A DNA stretch of 64,000 bases from Paenibacillus sp. FSL R7-0204 (lineage in GTDB: Bacteria; Bacillota; Bacilli; Paenibacillales; Paenibacillaceae): contig NZ_JBBOCA010000001.1 in NCBI RefSeq assembly GCF_038002225.1, positions 4,340,001-4,404,000 on the forward strand, read 5' to 3'. Under the pieces are notes generated by a model that saw nothing but the letters and a program-made list of their open reading frames with translations, was not told the origin of the DNA and searched no databases. The translations under genes were made by a program, and so were the position numbers. Shown piece after piece: positions 17,875 to 27,060 of this stretch; position 1 is the first letter of the stretch, and the number at the start of each line of letters is the position of its first letter.

Positions 17875-19797
17875 TTAACTGTAGAACTCCCAGAATACAA
17901 GCTGGGCCAGCAGAATTGCCATCATCACCATGGGCACGATGACAGACCAAGGATAACGGGCCGTTGAAGCAGGCGGCGGCGACAGATGCTTCATCTTGGT
18001 TATAAACAGCGCAGCGATAAGCAGTGCAGCCAGACCGGTTAGCGTAATATTCACTATAATCTGCGGATACACTTCGGAGTAGGGACGTTCATTGTTGCTC
18101 AGCATCCGTAAGGCCAGCACCAGATTGTTCACTACCAGACCGGTACCGGTTAAGGTCAGTCCGGCCGTCAGCTTCCGGTTGGCGGAACGGGGTGCTGGAC
18201 GGTTACGATGTGCTCTCCTTTTGCCCAAAAGCATCTGTACCAGCCACACAAATGGAGCGATTACGAAATAGACGATCGCCAGTCCCGCAAGTGCTGCACT
18301 GATCAGCAGTACCGGCATGGACCGGCCCGGAGACAGCGGCAGATAATCGGAAGTGTACACCGAGACAGACTCTACCTTCCCTTCTTTCATCGTGGCGTAC
18401 AGCATCGGCCAGGCATCCAATCCTGAATCCCCGCCCGTCTTCTCATAGAGGTAAGGCTGAACCTGCTGATAGCTCCCGCTCATCCCGGCAAGTGACACCT
18501 GAAGCTGATCTGCTCCCTGAGGCTCAAGCTTCATCATTGTCAGATAAGGGAACAGCTTCATGAAGCCATGTCCGGGACGGCGTGCTGCCACGAATCTGCC
18601 TTCCACCTCTGACACGTCCGGCAGCACCGCTGCCTCAGTCTGCGCTCTCTGTCCCACTACTGCTTTGGTCAGACCATGAACAATATGGGATTCGCCCGCC
18701 TGATTCGTCATAATCACGACTGCAAACCGGTCTTCCGGCACAAGCATCAGATTGGTGGCAAAAGCAATCGTGTTCCCGCCATGTCCCAGCGTACGGTGTG
18801 CCCCGGGATACTCCCAGAACCCATGGGCGATGCCCGGCATGCCTTCAGCAGCGGAATGACTCCGGGTCAGCATCGTATCCAGCGTACCGGACTTCTGGAA
18901 CAGCGGGGATTGCTCTCCGGCTGCGGGCATGAGCGCCATGGCGAATTTGGCCAGATCCTCCGCAGTCCCGTTATTGCCGCCGTTAGGGTACATGGACATA
19001 TAATTCCATGGGCCTTGATTGAAGGAGCCTTGCCCGGCGAAGAAATATCCTTTGGCCTTATGCTTCAGCAGCTCCGGGCGGTCCTCCACCACGGAATACG
19101 CCATGGAATGCTTCATGCCCAGCGGCTCAAAAATATGCTGCTGAACATATTCATGATAAGGCTGCCCGCTGATTCTCTCCACAATATAGGCTGCCAGTGA
19201 GTTGCCGTAGTTCGAATAAGCAACCACTTGCCCCGGTCTATAAATCTGTGCCGGCTGGGCCAGCTTGAGCCCCTCTTCCAGTGACCTTACTTCCTCAGGA
19301 GACTGGTAGGCCATATCGAACATATACTCTTCAAATCCGGCGTTGTGGTTCATCAGATGCAGCATGGTGATCGGCTCGTCATACTCCAGCTTGGTCAGGA
19401 AATGCTCCGGCAAAAGCTTACGGATATCTTCATTCAGATCCAGTTTTCCCTGCTCAGCCAGCTGCATTACGGATGTCCATACAGCGAGCTTACTGATGGA
19501 GCCCCATTCCATGACCGTATCCGGGGAGACGGGGAGCTGCTGCTCCACATCGGCGTAGCCGTACCCCTTGGACAGCACGACCTGCCCATCCTTCACCATC
19601 ACAACGGACGCGCCTACGGTCTGTTTTCCTATGTACTCTTTTACATAATCGTCAACAAACGCTTCCAAACCAGTCAACGGAATACCGGATGGGGTAGTTC
19701 CTCCCGGTCCAACGCTGCCTTGCCCAGCTGCAAATGCTGTAATGCTGCCCGATAGCAGCAATAGCACCAAGAGCACTAGTGTGAATCCTTTTTTCAA
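17875..19797 (-). CDS. serine beta-lactamase-fold hydrolase with C-terminal membrane domain
   Basis: 640 residues. A signal peptide (to about residue 24) is followed by a beta-lactamase/class C PBP domain. It has SxxK as SISK (MEWGSISKLA), the YxN motif as YSNYG, and an HGG-type third motif in GHGGNTIAF. The C-terminal ~170 residues contain four hydrophobic helices (for example LLISAALAGLAIVYFVIAPFVWLV) and end in a membrane segment, so the catalytic domain is displayed outside the cell on a membrane anchor. Similar architectures occur in Firmicute penicillin-binding-protein-related esterases and peptidases. Substrate unknown; resistance is not implied. GGAGAGG precedes ATG 19797. Monocistronic. 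Confidence 0.9.
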   Translation of the reverse strand: MKKGFTLVLLVLLLLSGSITAFAAGQGSVGPGGTTPSGIPLTGLEAFVDDYVKEYIGKQTVGASVVMVKDGQVVLSKGYGYADVEQQLPVSPDTVMEWGSISKLAVWTSVMQLAEQGKLDLNEDIRKLLPEHFLTKLEYDEPITMLHLMNHNAGFEEYMFDMAYQSPEEVRSLEEGLKLAQPAQIYRPGQVVAYSNYGNSLAAYIVERISGQPYHEYVQQHIFEPLGMKHSMAYSVVEDRPELLKHKAKGYFFAGQGSFNQGPWNYMSMYPNGGNNGTAEDLAKFAMALMPAAGEQSPLFQKSGTLDTMLTRSHSAAEGMPGIAHGFWEYPGAHRTLGHGGNTIAFATNLMLVPEDRFAVVIMTNQAGESHIVHGLTKAVVGQRAQTEAAVLPDVSEVEGRFVAARRPGHGFMKLFPYLTMMKLEPQGADQLQVSLAGMSGSYQQVQPYLYEKTGGDSGLDAWPMLYATMKEGKVESVSVYTSDYLPLSPGRSMPVLLISAALAGLAIVYFVIAPFVWLVQMLLGKRRAHRNRPAPRSANRKLTAGLTLTGTGLVVNNLVLALRMLSNNERPYSEVYPQIIVNITLTGLAALLIAALFITKMKHLSPPPASTARYPWSVIVPMVMMAILLAQLVFWEFYS

Positions 19798-19952
19798 AAT
19801 AAAACCTCTCCTTTAGTCAAGTAAAATCCTGTTGCCTTCCTAATTCTAACAAAAAACTTGACCGGCTACCGGATAATTTCCTTCAAGCGATTTCCCTGAT
19901 AGTATCTATAGTAGAAACAGCATCAGCATCTCTATGGAAGAAGGGACAGCCT

Positions 19953-20483
19953 ATGAATAAATTTCATACCACGTTAGCTTATATAACTGAAAAATTATAC
20001 GCACCAGCCCGCTTAACTGTCGCTTCTATACGTGAAGAACCGCAGAACTCCGAATATGGAGCCGGTATATTTCAACTGGATGCTCTTTCGGTGCGATTTC
20101 GGGTTGCCAAAATCACCCCCACGAAGACCGGCCAATTTGTCGCGATGTGGGAAAAAAATGCCGATCGTAAAAACCAGGCCTTCACCTATGCCGATGCCCC
20201 TGATTTGCTGGTAATCAGCACCTTCCATCCCGTCAGCGGGGAGCTTGGACAGTTTGTATTTCCGAAAGACCTGCTGAAAATGCATGGTGTGCTGGCAACC
20301 GATAATGTCCCGGGAAAAATGGCGATACGGGTCTATCCTGCCTGGGATACCGTAACCAATAAACAAGCTTTGGCTACTCAGAAGTGGCAGACCCCTTATT
20401 TTGGAAGAGTCGATCCGATGAACAATCACCATCTGCAGGCGTTAACCCGGTTGTATCTGCCAGAACTACCGTTTACAATTTAA
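19953..20483 (+). CDS. mepB: MepB-family protein
   Basis: 176 residues, matching the MepB family. Hallmarks are EYGAGIFQLD near residue 35, RVAKITPTKTGQFV followed by W, FTYADAPDLLVI, the FPKDLLKMHGVL block and RVYPAWD. MepB was named from the mepRAB multidrug efflux locus of Staphylococcus aureus; its biochemical role is not established there. Here it lies 34 bases upstream of a photolyase gene on the same strand, with no MATE pump or MarR regulator next to it. AGAAGGGA precedes ATG 19953. Confidence 0.85.
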   Translation: MNKFHTTLAYITEKLYAPARLTVASIREEPQNSEYGAGIFQLDALSVRFRVAKITPTKTGQFVAMWEKNADRKNQAFTYADAPDLLVISTFHPVSGELGQFVFPKDLLKMHGVLATDNVPGKMAIRVYPAWDTVTNKQALATQKWQTPYFGRVDPMNNHHLQALTRLYLPELPFTI

Positions 20484-20517
20484 GAGATGGCATCTGCATC
20501 TGAAAGGAACTACACCT

Positions 20518-21876
20518 ATGATTCTATTCATACACCGCAAGGACCTGCGGACTTCGGATCTGCCGGCCTTCGACGCTATAGCTTCAGCAGAGAAAGACTC
20601 ACTGCATGTGTTAATACTGGAGCCGTTTCTGCTAAGGAATAAACGTTATCTGGAGCATAGCGGCCGGAATTTCCTGCAACATGTTGTCCGTCTTCAGCAG
20701 CAATATACGAAAGAAGGCAAACGGCTCCATCTCCTGTATGGAGAGCCGGAGGTGATCCTCCGGCGGCTGGCACAGCTCCACCCTGTTCAGGAGGTCAGCC
20801 TGCATGCAGACTATACCCCTTATGCCCTTAAGCGCGACCGGCTGCTGCAGGATACCGCCCATGCACTGAACCTCAGGTTCCAAGTGCGGCATGACAGTAT
20901 GCTCTGTGATCTGGAAGAATTCATGGACTGGTGCGGCCGGAGTGAGCCGTTCAAGGTGTTCACTCCCTTTTACCGCCGCTGGCGTGCTTTCCTCTCGCAG
21001 CGGTTCCAGCCGCCGTACGCTGCCGGGCTAAGCAGTCTGCGAACCGTAGATCTTCACCCGCAGCTCGCAGACACCTTCCAGGTTCCCGAAGAGATTGCCC
21101 GGCAGCTTACAGCGCTGGCTCCCACCACAGAGCAGATGAACCCGGATCATCTGCTTGAGAATTTCCTGCACGCGGATCTGCATGATTACAAGGTGGGCCG
21201 CAATCATTACGCGCAGGAACGGACCAGCCGGATCAGCAGACATTTGAATACAGGAGCGATCTCGGCACGGACCCTATACAGCAGGCTTACTGAAGAAGAA
21301 GATTTCGGGGAAGAATGGCTGAGACAGTTAGCCTGGAGGGATTTTTATCTATATCAGGCACGGCTGGACAAGGATTTCTTCAACTATGAGAATGTCTATG
21401 ATCTCTCTGCGCTGGGGACACAGCACTTCGAGGCCTGGGCTCAGGGCAGGACCGGCATTCCGGTCATCGATGCTGCCATGCGCCAATTGAATGAGACCGG
21501 CTGGATGCCGAACCGGCTGCGGATGATAACGGCCATGTTCCTGACAAAGAATCTGGGCTGTCCCTTCATCTATGGCGAACGTTATTTCCGGCTGAAGCTA
21601 AGCGATTACGACAACGCCCAGAACCGTGGCGGCTGGCTATGGAGCTCTTCGCTCGGCTTCGATGCCTCTCCCTATTTCCGGGTGATGAATCCGGTCACCC
21701 AATCCCAGACCCATGATCCGGGCGGCAGCTATATCCGTACCTGGCTGCCGGAACGCGCGGACTGGTCTGATAAGGACATTCACCTGCCCGCCGAAGATGC
21801 CATTGTGGATCTGAAGCGGTCCCGGGCATACGCCATCGAAGTCTACAAAGAGATCATGCGGAGCCGGCAAGGCTGA
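20518..21876 (+). CDS. phr: deoxyribodipyrimidine photolyase (cryptochrome/photolyase family)
   Basis: 452 residues, the full length for a class I CPD photolyase. The N-terminal alpha/beta antenna domain begins ILFIHRKDLRTSD. The C-terminal FAD domain has EEWLRQLAWRDFYLY, GRTGIPVIDAAMRQL, WMPNRLRMITAMFL, the GGWLWSSSLGFDASPYFR block and MNPVTQSQTHDPGG. These are the FAD- and DNA-binding signatures of light-dependent pyrimidine-dimer repair. GAAAGGAA precedes ATG 20518. Probably co-transcribed with the mepB-like gene 34 bases upstream. Confidence 0.95.
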   Translation: MILFIHRKDLRTSDLPAFDAIASAEKDSLHVLILEPFLLRNKRYLEHSGRNFLQHVVRLQQQYTKEGKRLHLLYGEPEVILRRLAQLHPVQEVSLHADYTPYALKRDRLLQDTAHALNLRFQVRHDSMLCDLEEFMDWCGRSEPFKVFTPFYRRWRAFLSQRFQPPYAAGLSSLRTVDLHPQLADTFQVPEEIARQLTALAPTTEQMNPDHLLENFLHADLHDYKVGRNHYAQERTSRISRHLNTGAISARTLYSRLTEEEDFGEEWLRQLAWRDFYLYQARLDKDFFNYENVYDLSALGTQHFEAWAQGRTGIPVIDAAMRQLNETGWMPNRLRMITAMFLTKNLGCPFIYGERYFRLKLSDYDNAQNRGGWLWSSSLGFDASPYFRVMNPVTQSQTHDPGGSYIRTWLPERADWSDKDIHLPAEDAIVDLKRSRAYAIEVYKEIMRSRQG

Positions 21877-21910
21877 TAGTCTCCCAATCGCAATCGGATT
21901 CCGGTGATCA

Positions 21911-22549
21911 TCAGAATTCTTTATTCCGATGAATCCGCACGGAAATCAGATAGGACACCGCGAACAGGAGAACAGCAAGGAGCAGGGTGGCATACCCGGT
22001 CTCAGGACCATTATAGTTCACATCGTCCATATACAGGTTCAGCAGCATCCACACCAGGAAACGAAGGCCCACCGATAGCCCTGCCGATATCATCACCATC
22101 TGCTCGCTTTTTTCCACACCGAATTTAAGAATGACCGGATAATAGATCGCCAGGGTGGAGATAGATAAAGATAAACCGAAGGTATACCCGGTGGACAGGT
22201 TCAAATGTGCTATGTCTCCCTTGCTTACATAGGTTAATGCCAGAGTAACCAGACTTACAGCGGTGCCCATGAGGATTAACATCAGGAAGGACATGTATTT
22301 CGCATGGATGACCGTTCTCCTTCTGATCGGCATGGTGAGTTCAAACCGGTTCCATTTAGAAGCCTCATCCATCTGCAGGGAGGCCCCGATGCTCAACACA
22401 AAAATCCAAATCTGTGCCGCGATGACTGCATTCAGTACGCTGTGATCCACCCCGGCAAAGGAAACCAGCGACAGAAGCAGCGCAATGCCGAGGGAAGATT
22501 TGATGTTATTTTGCAGTGAGTAATAATTATTTAACAGCAGTCCGCGCAT
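21911..22549 (-). CDS. ABC-2 type transporter permease
   Basis: 212 residues with about six hydrophobic helices and few charged residues, of the ABC-2 permease type found with YtrA-family GntR regulators (cytoplasmic loop MDEASKWNRFELTMPIRRR). Last gene of a GntR-ATPase-permease operon, one base after the ATPase stop. The transported substrate is unknown; related systems respond to cell-envelope-active compounds. Confidence 0.85.
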   Translation of the reverse strand: MRGLLLNNYYSLQNNIKSSLGIALLLSLVSFAGVDHSVLNAVIAAQIWIFVLSIGASLQMDEASKWNRFELTMPIRRRTVIHAKYMSFLMLILMGTAVSLVTLALTYVSKGDIAHLNLSTGYTFGLSLSISTLAIYYPVILKFGVEKSEQMVMISAGLSVGLRFLVWMLLNLYMDDVNYNGPETGYATLLLAVLLFAVSYLISVRIHRNKEF

Positions 22550-22550
22550 A

Positions 22551-23414
22551 TTATTTCTCCCCCTTTACGAGCAGCAGCAGTATTTCATCAATGGTTACCT
22601 GGTCCACTATGATCCCGCTGTATTGTTGCTCAAACCCTCTTCTATCCTTCACCAGCACATCGGTCTGATGCTCCCTCACTCTATAGGACAACTTGTCTTC
22701 TTCAGCGATACCTCTGAACTGGTCCCTGGTGCAACGGGCAACGCCGTAGCCGTAGATCAGCTCGTCCTTCATCGCCGTCAGTATGATCCGCCCTTGATGA
22801 ATGAAGGTGATGTGATCGGCTATTTTCTCAAGGTCGCTTGTGATGTGGGAAGACATCAGTATGGCATGACGCTCATCCTCGACAAACTCCAGGAATACCT
22901 CCAGAATCTCCTCTCTGGTTACCGGGTCCAGCCCCGAGGTCGCCTCATCCAGGATCAGCAGCTTAGGCCGGTGCGACAATGCGGCAGCGATCGCCAGCTT
23001 CATCGTCATGCCCCGTGAGAATCCGCTGATCTTACGGTCCATAGGCAGGCCGAACTTCCCTGTGAGCTTCACATAGATCTCCTGATCCCACTGCTTATAG
23101 ACACCGCGCATAACCTTAGCCAGCTTAACCGGTGTCAGTACCGCCGGGAAATTGGCCGAATCCAGCACAACCCCGATGTCTTCACGTAAGGCGGTATCTT
23201 CATCCTTCATCTCCTTGCCCAGCAGCCGGATTGTACCGCTGTCGATCTGAACCGTGTTCAGAATGGACTTGATTGTTGTCGTCTTCCCTGCTCCATTCTC
23301 ACCCACGAACCCCATAATGGTTCCGTTAGGAATGGCTAGTGATACATTGTCCAGCATAAAGCCGGAGCCGGCATAGGACTTGGTCAGTCCGGTGACTTCC
23401 AAACTAAGATTCAT
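22551..23414 (-). CDS. ABC transporter ATP-binding protein
   Basis: 287 residues. Walker A GENGAGKTT, Q loop, a signature motif in the degenerate form FSRGMTMKLA, Walker B LLILDEATSGLDP and an H-loop MSSHI. The ~70-residue C-terminal extension is usual for the exporter subfamily. The start overlaps the GntR stop by 11 bases, indicating translational coupling. It energises the permease encoded directly downstream. Confidence 0.93.
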   Translation of the reverse strand: MNLSLEVTGLTKSYAGSGFMLDNVSLAIPNGTIMGFVGENGAGKTTTIKSILNTVQIDSGTIRLLGKEMKDEDTALREDIGVVLDSANFPAVLTPVKLAKVMRGVYKQWDQEIYVKLTGKFGLPMDRKISGFSRGMTMKLAIAAALSHRPKLLILDEATSGLDPVTREEILEVFLEFVEDERHAILMSSHITSDLEKIADHITFIHQGRIILTAMKDELIYGYGVARCTRDQFRGIAEEDKLSYRVREHQTDVLVKDRRGFEQQYSGIIVDQVTIDEILLLLVKGEK

Positions 23415-23790
23415 GATTACCCTCCGTATAAAAGACAGTCAGCATGTCCACCATCTTTTCCAGTTTGATTCCGCCCGCACGGGCGAGCTCGGCTGCTGCG
23501 ATGAGATGCTCCTCCACTTGCTTCTGCTGCTCTTCCTGAAACATGTTCTGGCTCACGGCGGACACGAAGCTGCCCCGGCCAACCGTAGTCTCAATGAACC
23601 CATCCCGCTGCAGATCCTCATAGGCCTTCTGCACCGTAATTACACTGACTTGAATAGCCTTGGCCAAGGCACGCATCGAAGGAATAGGATCTCCCGCCTG
23701 AAGCTCTCCGCTCATAATCTTGCCTTTGATCTGCGAGGTGATCTGCTCATAAATGGGCTTGTTCCTGTTGCTGCTGATGATAATCTCCAC
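23404..23790 (-). CDS. GntR-family (YtrA subfamily) transcriptional regulator
   Basis: 128 residues from GTG 23790, which has a perfect AGGAGG six bases upstream. The TTG at 23835 would add 15 residues that overlap the promoter, so it is rejected. The winged helix covers residues ~5-75 (KPIYEQITSQI, MRALAKAIQVSVITVQKAY, GRGSFVS). A short helical C-terminal dimerisation tail, without an effector domain, marks the YtrA subfamily. It probably represses its own operon through the palindrome just upstream. Confidence 0.92.
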   Translation of the reverse strand: MEIIISSNRNKPIYEQITSQIKGKIMSGELQAGDPIPSMRALAKAIQVSVITVQKAYEDLQRDGFIETTVGRGSFVSAVSQNMFQEEQQKQVEEHLIAAAELARAGGIKLEKMVDMLTVFYTEGNHES

Positions 23791-23820
23791 GCGCTTCCTC
23801 CTTGCATGAACAGTGTACTT

Positions 23821-23862
23821 ATTGTACCAGTACAATATAGCTGATCTTCAGGTATTTGTAAA
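23821..23862 (-). promoter_or_regulatory. promoter and perfect palindromic operator of the GntR-ABC operon
   Basis: On the minus strand, TTTACA (23862-23857) and TATATT (23839-23834) are 17 bases apart. Immediately downstream and overlapping the -10 is ATTGTAC-CA-GTACAAT (23821-23836), a perfect inverted repeat of the kind bound by YtrA-type GntR dimers. The position at the -10/start region fits autorepression. Confidence 0.75.
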
Positions 23863-23871
23863 TCTTTATCC

Positions 23872-23904
23872 AAAAAAAGAGCTAACCCATCACGGGTCAG
23901 CCCT
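23872..23904 (-). terminator. rho-independent terminator
   Basis: On the minus strand an 11-base-pair stem with two G-U pairs and a 5-base GTGAT loop is followed by T7. It closes the metallophosphoesterase gene. Confidence 0.75.
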
Positions 23905-23910
23905 GTCAAC

Positions 23911-25023
23911 TTACTGGTCTGCGTTAGAAAACTGCACTTGAATGGACACGATCTCTGAGCGCGACCCGATGCGGATCGGCGGACCCCAGAAGCCATAGCC
24001 TGAAGACACGATGGTATGAAGCTGCCCCTTCTGCAGATAGCCCCAGTCATTCTCGAACACTCTGGAGGTGATCAGATTGGCCGGCGCGATCTGCCCGCGG
24101 TGGGTATGGCCGGAGACCATCAGATCCACGCCCTGCTCCTGCGCAATCCCGAACTCCACCGGCTGATGCTCCAGCATGAACACCGGCTTGGAATGATCTA
24201 TCTCCTTGGTCAGATCAGCCAGCTTGGCCCGTTCCTTATCGCTGTAGTCCTTCCGTCCAATCAGCGTCAGCCAGCCGCCCACCTCGACGTCTTCATCATA
24301 GAGCACCTGCATCCCGCTCTCCTTCAGCAGGCTGATGATCTCCTCCGTCCCGCCCTTGAACCGGTCATGATTCCCCAGGGAAGCATACACTCCGAGCGGA
24401 GCTTCAAGCTTCGCCAGCACAGCGCCGAGTCCCTTCTCCTTATACGGCCTGACATCATCATCCACGATATCGCCCGGGAGCAGTATTAGATCGGGGTGCA
24501 AGGCGTTAATCTCCTGTACCATCCGCTCCGCATGGCGTTTGCCGGATAAATAACCGAAATGCATATCTGAAGCCATCACGATATGAAGCTTACCGCTGGC
24601 CGGACCCGGCTTGTCAATCTGTACCTCGTAGGAACGCACAACCGGGCTGTATGCATTATAGCTTCCATACCCGAGCAGGCTCACCAGCGCCACCAGCGTT
24701 AGAATACCGGACCACTTCTGAACAGCCCGGCGTGGCAGCCTGACCAGCTTCGTGAGCCAGACCATAAGGTGCACTAGAGGCAGAAGTATGAGCAGCAGGC
24801 TGAATACGGCCAGCCAGTAACTGCCAATGACGCTTAAGACCGCTGACCCCGCCACCACTCTGGAGAGGATCAGCGAGCTGGCCAGGAAGATCAGCGCAAT
24901 GATGTAGAACAGCCGGAACCGTCCGGAGACGACCGGCTTGATCCAGCCCCAGCCGCTCCAGCCAATATAGAAGACAATTAACGCGTATAAAGCAATGAAT
25001 ACTAGCCCAATGATGATAAACAT
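23911..25023 (-). CDS. membrane-anchored metallophosphoesterase
   Basis: 370 residues. The N-terminal ~125 residues hold four hydrophobic helices. A calcineurin-like catalytic domain follows with all metal motifs: ASDMHFGY, LPGDIVDD, LGNHDR, and VSGHTHRGQ. The metals would bind D, H, N and H of these blocks. Similar YkuE/YaeI-type enzymes act on phospholipid-related or nucleotide phosphodiesters, so the substrate is open. ATG 25023 is chosen because AAGGTGG lies 5 bases upstream; the GTG at 25032 lies inside that spacing. Monocistronic. Confidence 0.9.
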   Translation of the reverse strand: MFIIIGLVFIALYALIVFYIGWSGWGWIKPVVSGRFRLFYIIALIFLASSLILSRVVAGSAVLSVIGSYWLAVFSLLLILLPLVHLMVWLTKLVRLPRRAVQKWSGILTLVALVSLLGYGSYNAYSPVVRSYEVQIDKPGPASGKLHIVMASDMHFGYLSGKRHAERMVQEINALHPDLILLPGDIVDDDVRPYKEKGLGAVLAKLEAPLGVYASLGNHDRFKGGTEEIISLLKESGMQVLYDEDVEVGGWLTLIGRKDYSDKERAKLADLTKEIDHSKPVFMLEHQPVEFGIAQEQGVDLMVSGHTHRGQIAPANLITSRVFENDWGYLQKGQLHTIVSSGYGFWGPPIRIGSRSEIVSIQVQFSNADQ

Positions 25024-25102
25024 GTTAACCACCTTATCTAATTTTCGGATAACATATTATCTCATGGCACCTTGGTCTTTTCCACTATAGGGACAGCCGG
25101 GC

Positions 25103-26962
25103 TTATTTAAGTTTATCTACCACTGCCTCTGCTGACAGCTTCCCGGAGGTCAGTGCCCAGGCATTATTGGCGCCGGAGGGGGAGTCATCTCCCATGACAC
25201 CACCAACAACCTCGCCTGCGGCGTAGAGTCCGGGAATGATCTGGCTGCTGGTATTCATGACTTCAAAGCCTGTGTTCACAACCAGTCCCCCCATGGTTGT
25301 AGCGAAACGCGGTTTCTGCTCTACCAGATAGTAAGGGCCTGATCCAATGGCTTCCTTCATGTAATCCGCTGAACGCCCGAAGTCCTTATCCTTACCGGCC
25401 TTAACGAAGCCGTTATAGCGGTTAATGGTATTCTGCAACGCACCAGCCTCCATTCCGGCAGCCGTTGCGAGCGCTTCAGCCGTCCCGGCATGGAAGAAAT
25501 ACGGCTTAGATAAACCATTGTTCTTCAGCCATGTCTCAATATCACCCTGTGAGATTCCTGCTTCGCCCAGACTGGTCTTAAACACATCGAAGGTTGCCGG
25601 ATCCATCAGCAAGTATAGCATCTGATTCTGTTGCGTAAGTTCCACTTCCAGAATGCTGCGATTACTGGATTTCTCATTCACTACTCTATCTCCGGCACTA
25701 TTCACCAGAATTCCGCTCTTCTTGAACGCAGCGATATTGCCGACAATGGTTGATTTCGCAATTCCCTCGGATACCTCCACTCCATTGGGGTAACGTTTTC
25801 CGTATTCCATCAGGCGGGTTGCGGCATCGATGCCTTCACCTTTGGCCATTACTATTCCGTCTCCAGTCGAGGAAGTCGGACCATAGTATAGAGCGGTCTT
25901 TAACTGATCGGAGAGCAGGTCTTTATTATTACCATAACCTCCGGTAGCCATAATCACTGCCTTAGCTGTAATATTGTAGGTCTTCCCGGTGCCGTCTCTG
26001 GCAACGACACCTGTAACAGCACCGCTATCATCTGTAACCAGCTTCTCTGCTCTGGTCTCCAGGTGCAGCTCCACACCCGACTCTTCGACCTTCTGGCGGG
26101 CCTGCTTGGCGAATCCGGGTCCGCCCTGATCGTAAGCAAGCTCCCGGTCATGACTGTACTCTGCCAGCTTATGCAGTCCGCCTGCCATATCGTATTTAAT
26201 CCCCACATATTGATTCAGCCAGTCTGTAGTCTGCCCGACGTTGGCTGCGAACAGCTTCAATAAATCGGCAATGTTCTTATTTCCCCCGTTGGCAAGAAAA
26301 TCCGTCACGATGCTGTCGGCACTGTCGTCGGTAACTCCGGCTTCTTGCTGAAGCTTGGAGAGTCCAACCACCTGATTGCCGCCGCTGATCGAGATGGCCC
26401 CGCCGATGTAAGTCATTTTCTCCAGCAGAATGGTCTTCAGTCCAAGCTCATCTGCACGCAGGGAAGCGGACATGCCTGCCGCTCCGCCGCCGATGACGAC
26501 TACATCTGTCGTTAAGTCCTCTACCTCGGTCGATTCCACTTTCTTCACATCATTGTTCAGAACCAGCGGATCTACACCGGCTTGGGTTACGCAATCGGCG
26601 ACGGCAGCCAGGATCGCATCACTGGTGACGGTTGCCCCGGAGACGGCATCAATCTTCAAGGACTGGTTATCGACAATAGCCTTCGGAATCTTGGTAACGG
26701 ATGCGTCACTGACCCCTTCGGTCTCCTTGAAATTCACTACCTTCACAGTGTCGATGGCATGCTCCGAGAAGGTTACTTCCACCTGCACCGCACCGTTTTT
26801 TCCGTCCGCAGAGCCTGTATAGGTTCCTGCCTTATAGGTGATGCCCCCGGCATCTTTAGGGCTATCTTCATTTTTTGTACCTGAACATCCTGCCACAGAT
26901 AAGATCACCAATGACATCAACAGGATAACCGACAGTATTTTCTTCACACTCTTTTTCCTCAT
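25103..26962 (-). CDS. extracellular flavoprotein reductase (FMN-binding domain plus fumarate-reductase-like FAD domain)
   Basis: 619 residues. A lipoprotein signal peptide ends at VAGC (Cys26). An FMN-binding domain (about 40-125) carries the flavinylation motif DAVSGATVTS, in which the Thr is normally linked to FMN by ApbE. The remaining ~480 residues are a flavocytochrome-c/fumarate-reductase-type FAD domain with a Rossmann motif (VVIGGGAAGMSAS) and the C-terminal GAGEVVGGVMGDD-SPSGANNAWA block. Family members (UrdA, FrdA-like) reduce fumarate, urocanate or other unsaturated acids using electrons from extracellular electron transfer. No haem motif is present. It diverges from a LysR regulator that may sense the substrate. 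Specificity is not readable here. Confidence 0.92.
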   Translation of the reverse strand: MRKKSVKKILSVILLMSLVILSVAGCSGTKNEDSPKDAGGITYKAGTYTGSADGKNGAVQVEVTFSEHAIDTVKVVNFKETEGVSDASVTKIPKAIVDNQSLKIDAVSGATVTSDAILAAVADCVTQAGVDPLVLNNDVKKVESTEVEDLTTDVVVIGGGAAGMSASLRADELGLKTILLEKMTYIGGAISISGGNQVVGLSKLQQEAGVTDDSADSIVTDFLANGGNKNIADLLKLFAANVGQTTDWLNQYVGIKYDMAGGLHKLAEYSHDRELAYDQGGPGFAKQARQKVEESGVELHLETRAEKLVTDDSGAVTGVVARDGTGKTYNITAKAVIMATGGYGNNKDLLSDQLKTALYYGPTSSTGDGIVMAKGEGIDAATRLMEYGKRYPNGVEVSEGIAKSTIVGNIAAFKKSGILVNSAGDRVVNEKSSNRSILEVELTQQNQMLYLLMDPATFDVFKTSLGEAGISQGDIETWLKNNGLSKPYFFHAGTAEALATAAGMEAGALQNTINRYNGFVKAGKDKDFGRSADYMKEAIGSGPYYLVEQKPRFATTMGGLVVNTGFEVMNTSSQIIPGLYAAGEVVGGVMGDDSPSGANNAWALTSGKLSAEAVVDKLK

Positions 26963-27060
26963 TTGTACTCCTTCTTGGAACCATTTTTGTTAATATATAA
27001 AGGTCGCGATATGCCACTCTACTCCAGAACGCACTATACATTCAGATAGGATGATCAGCC

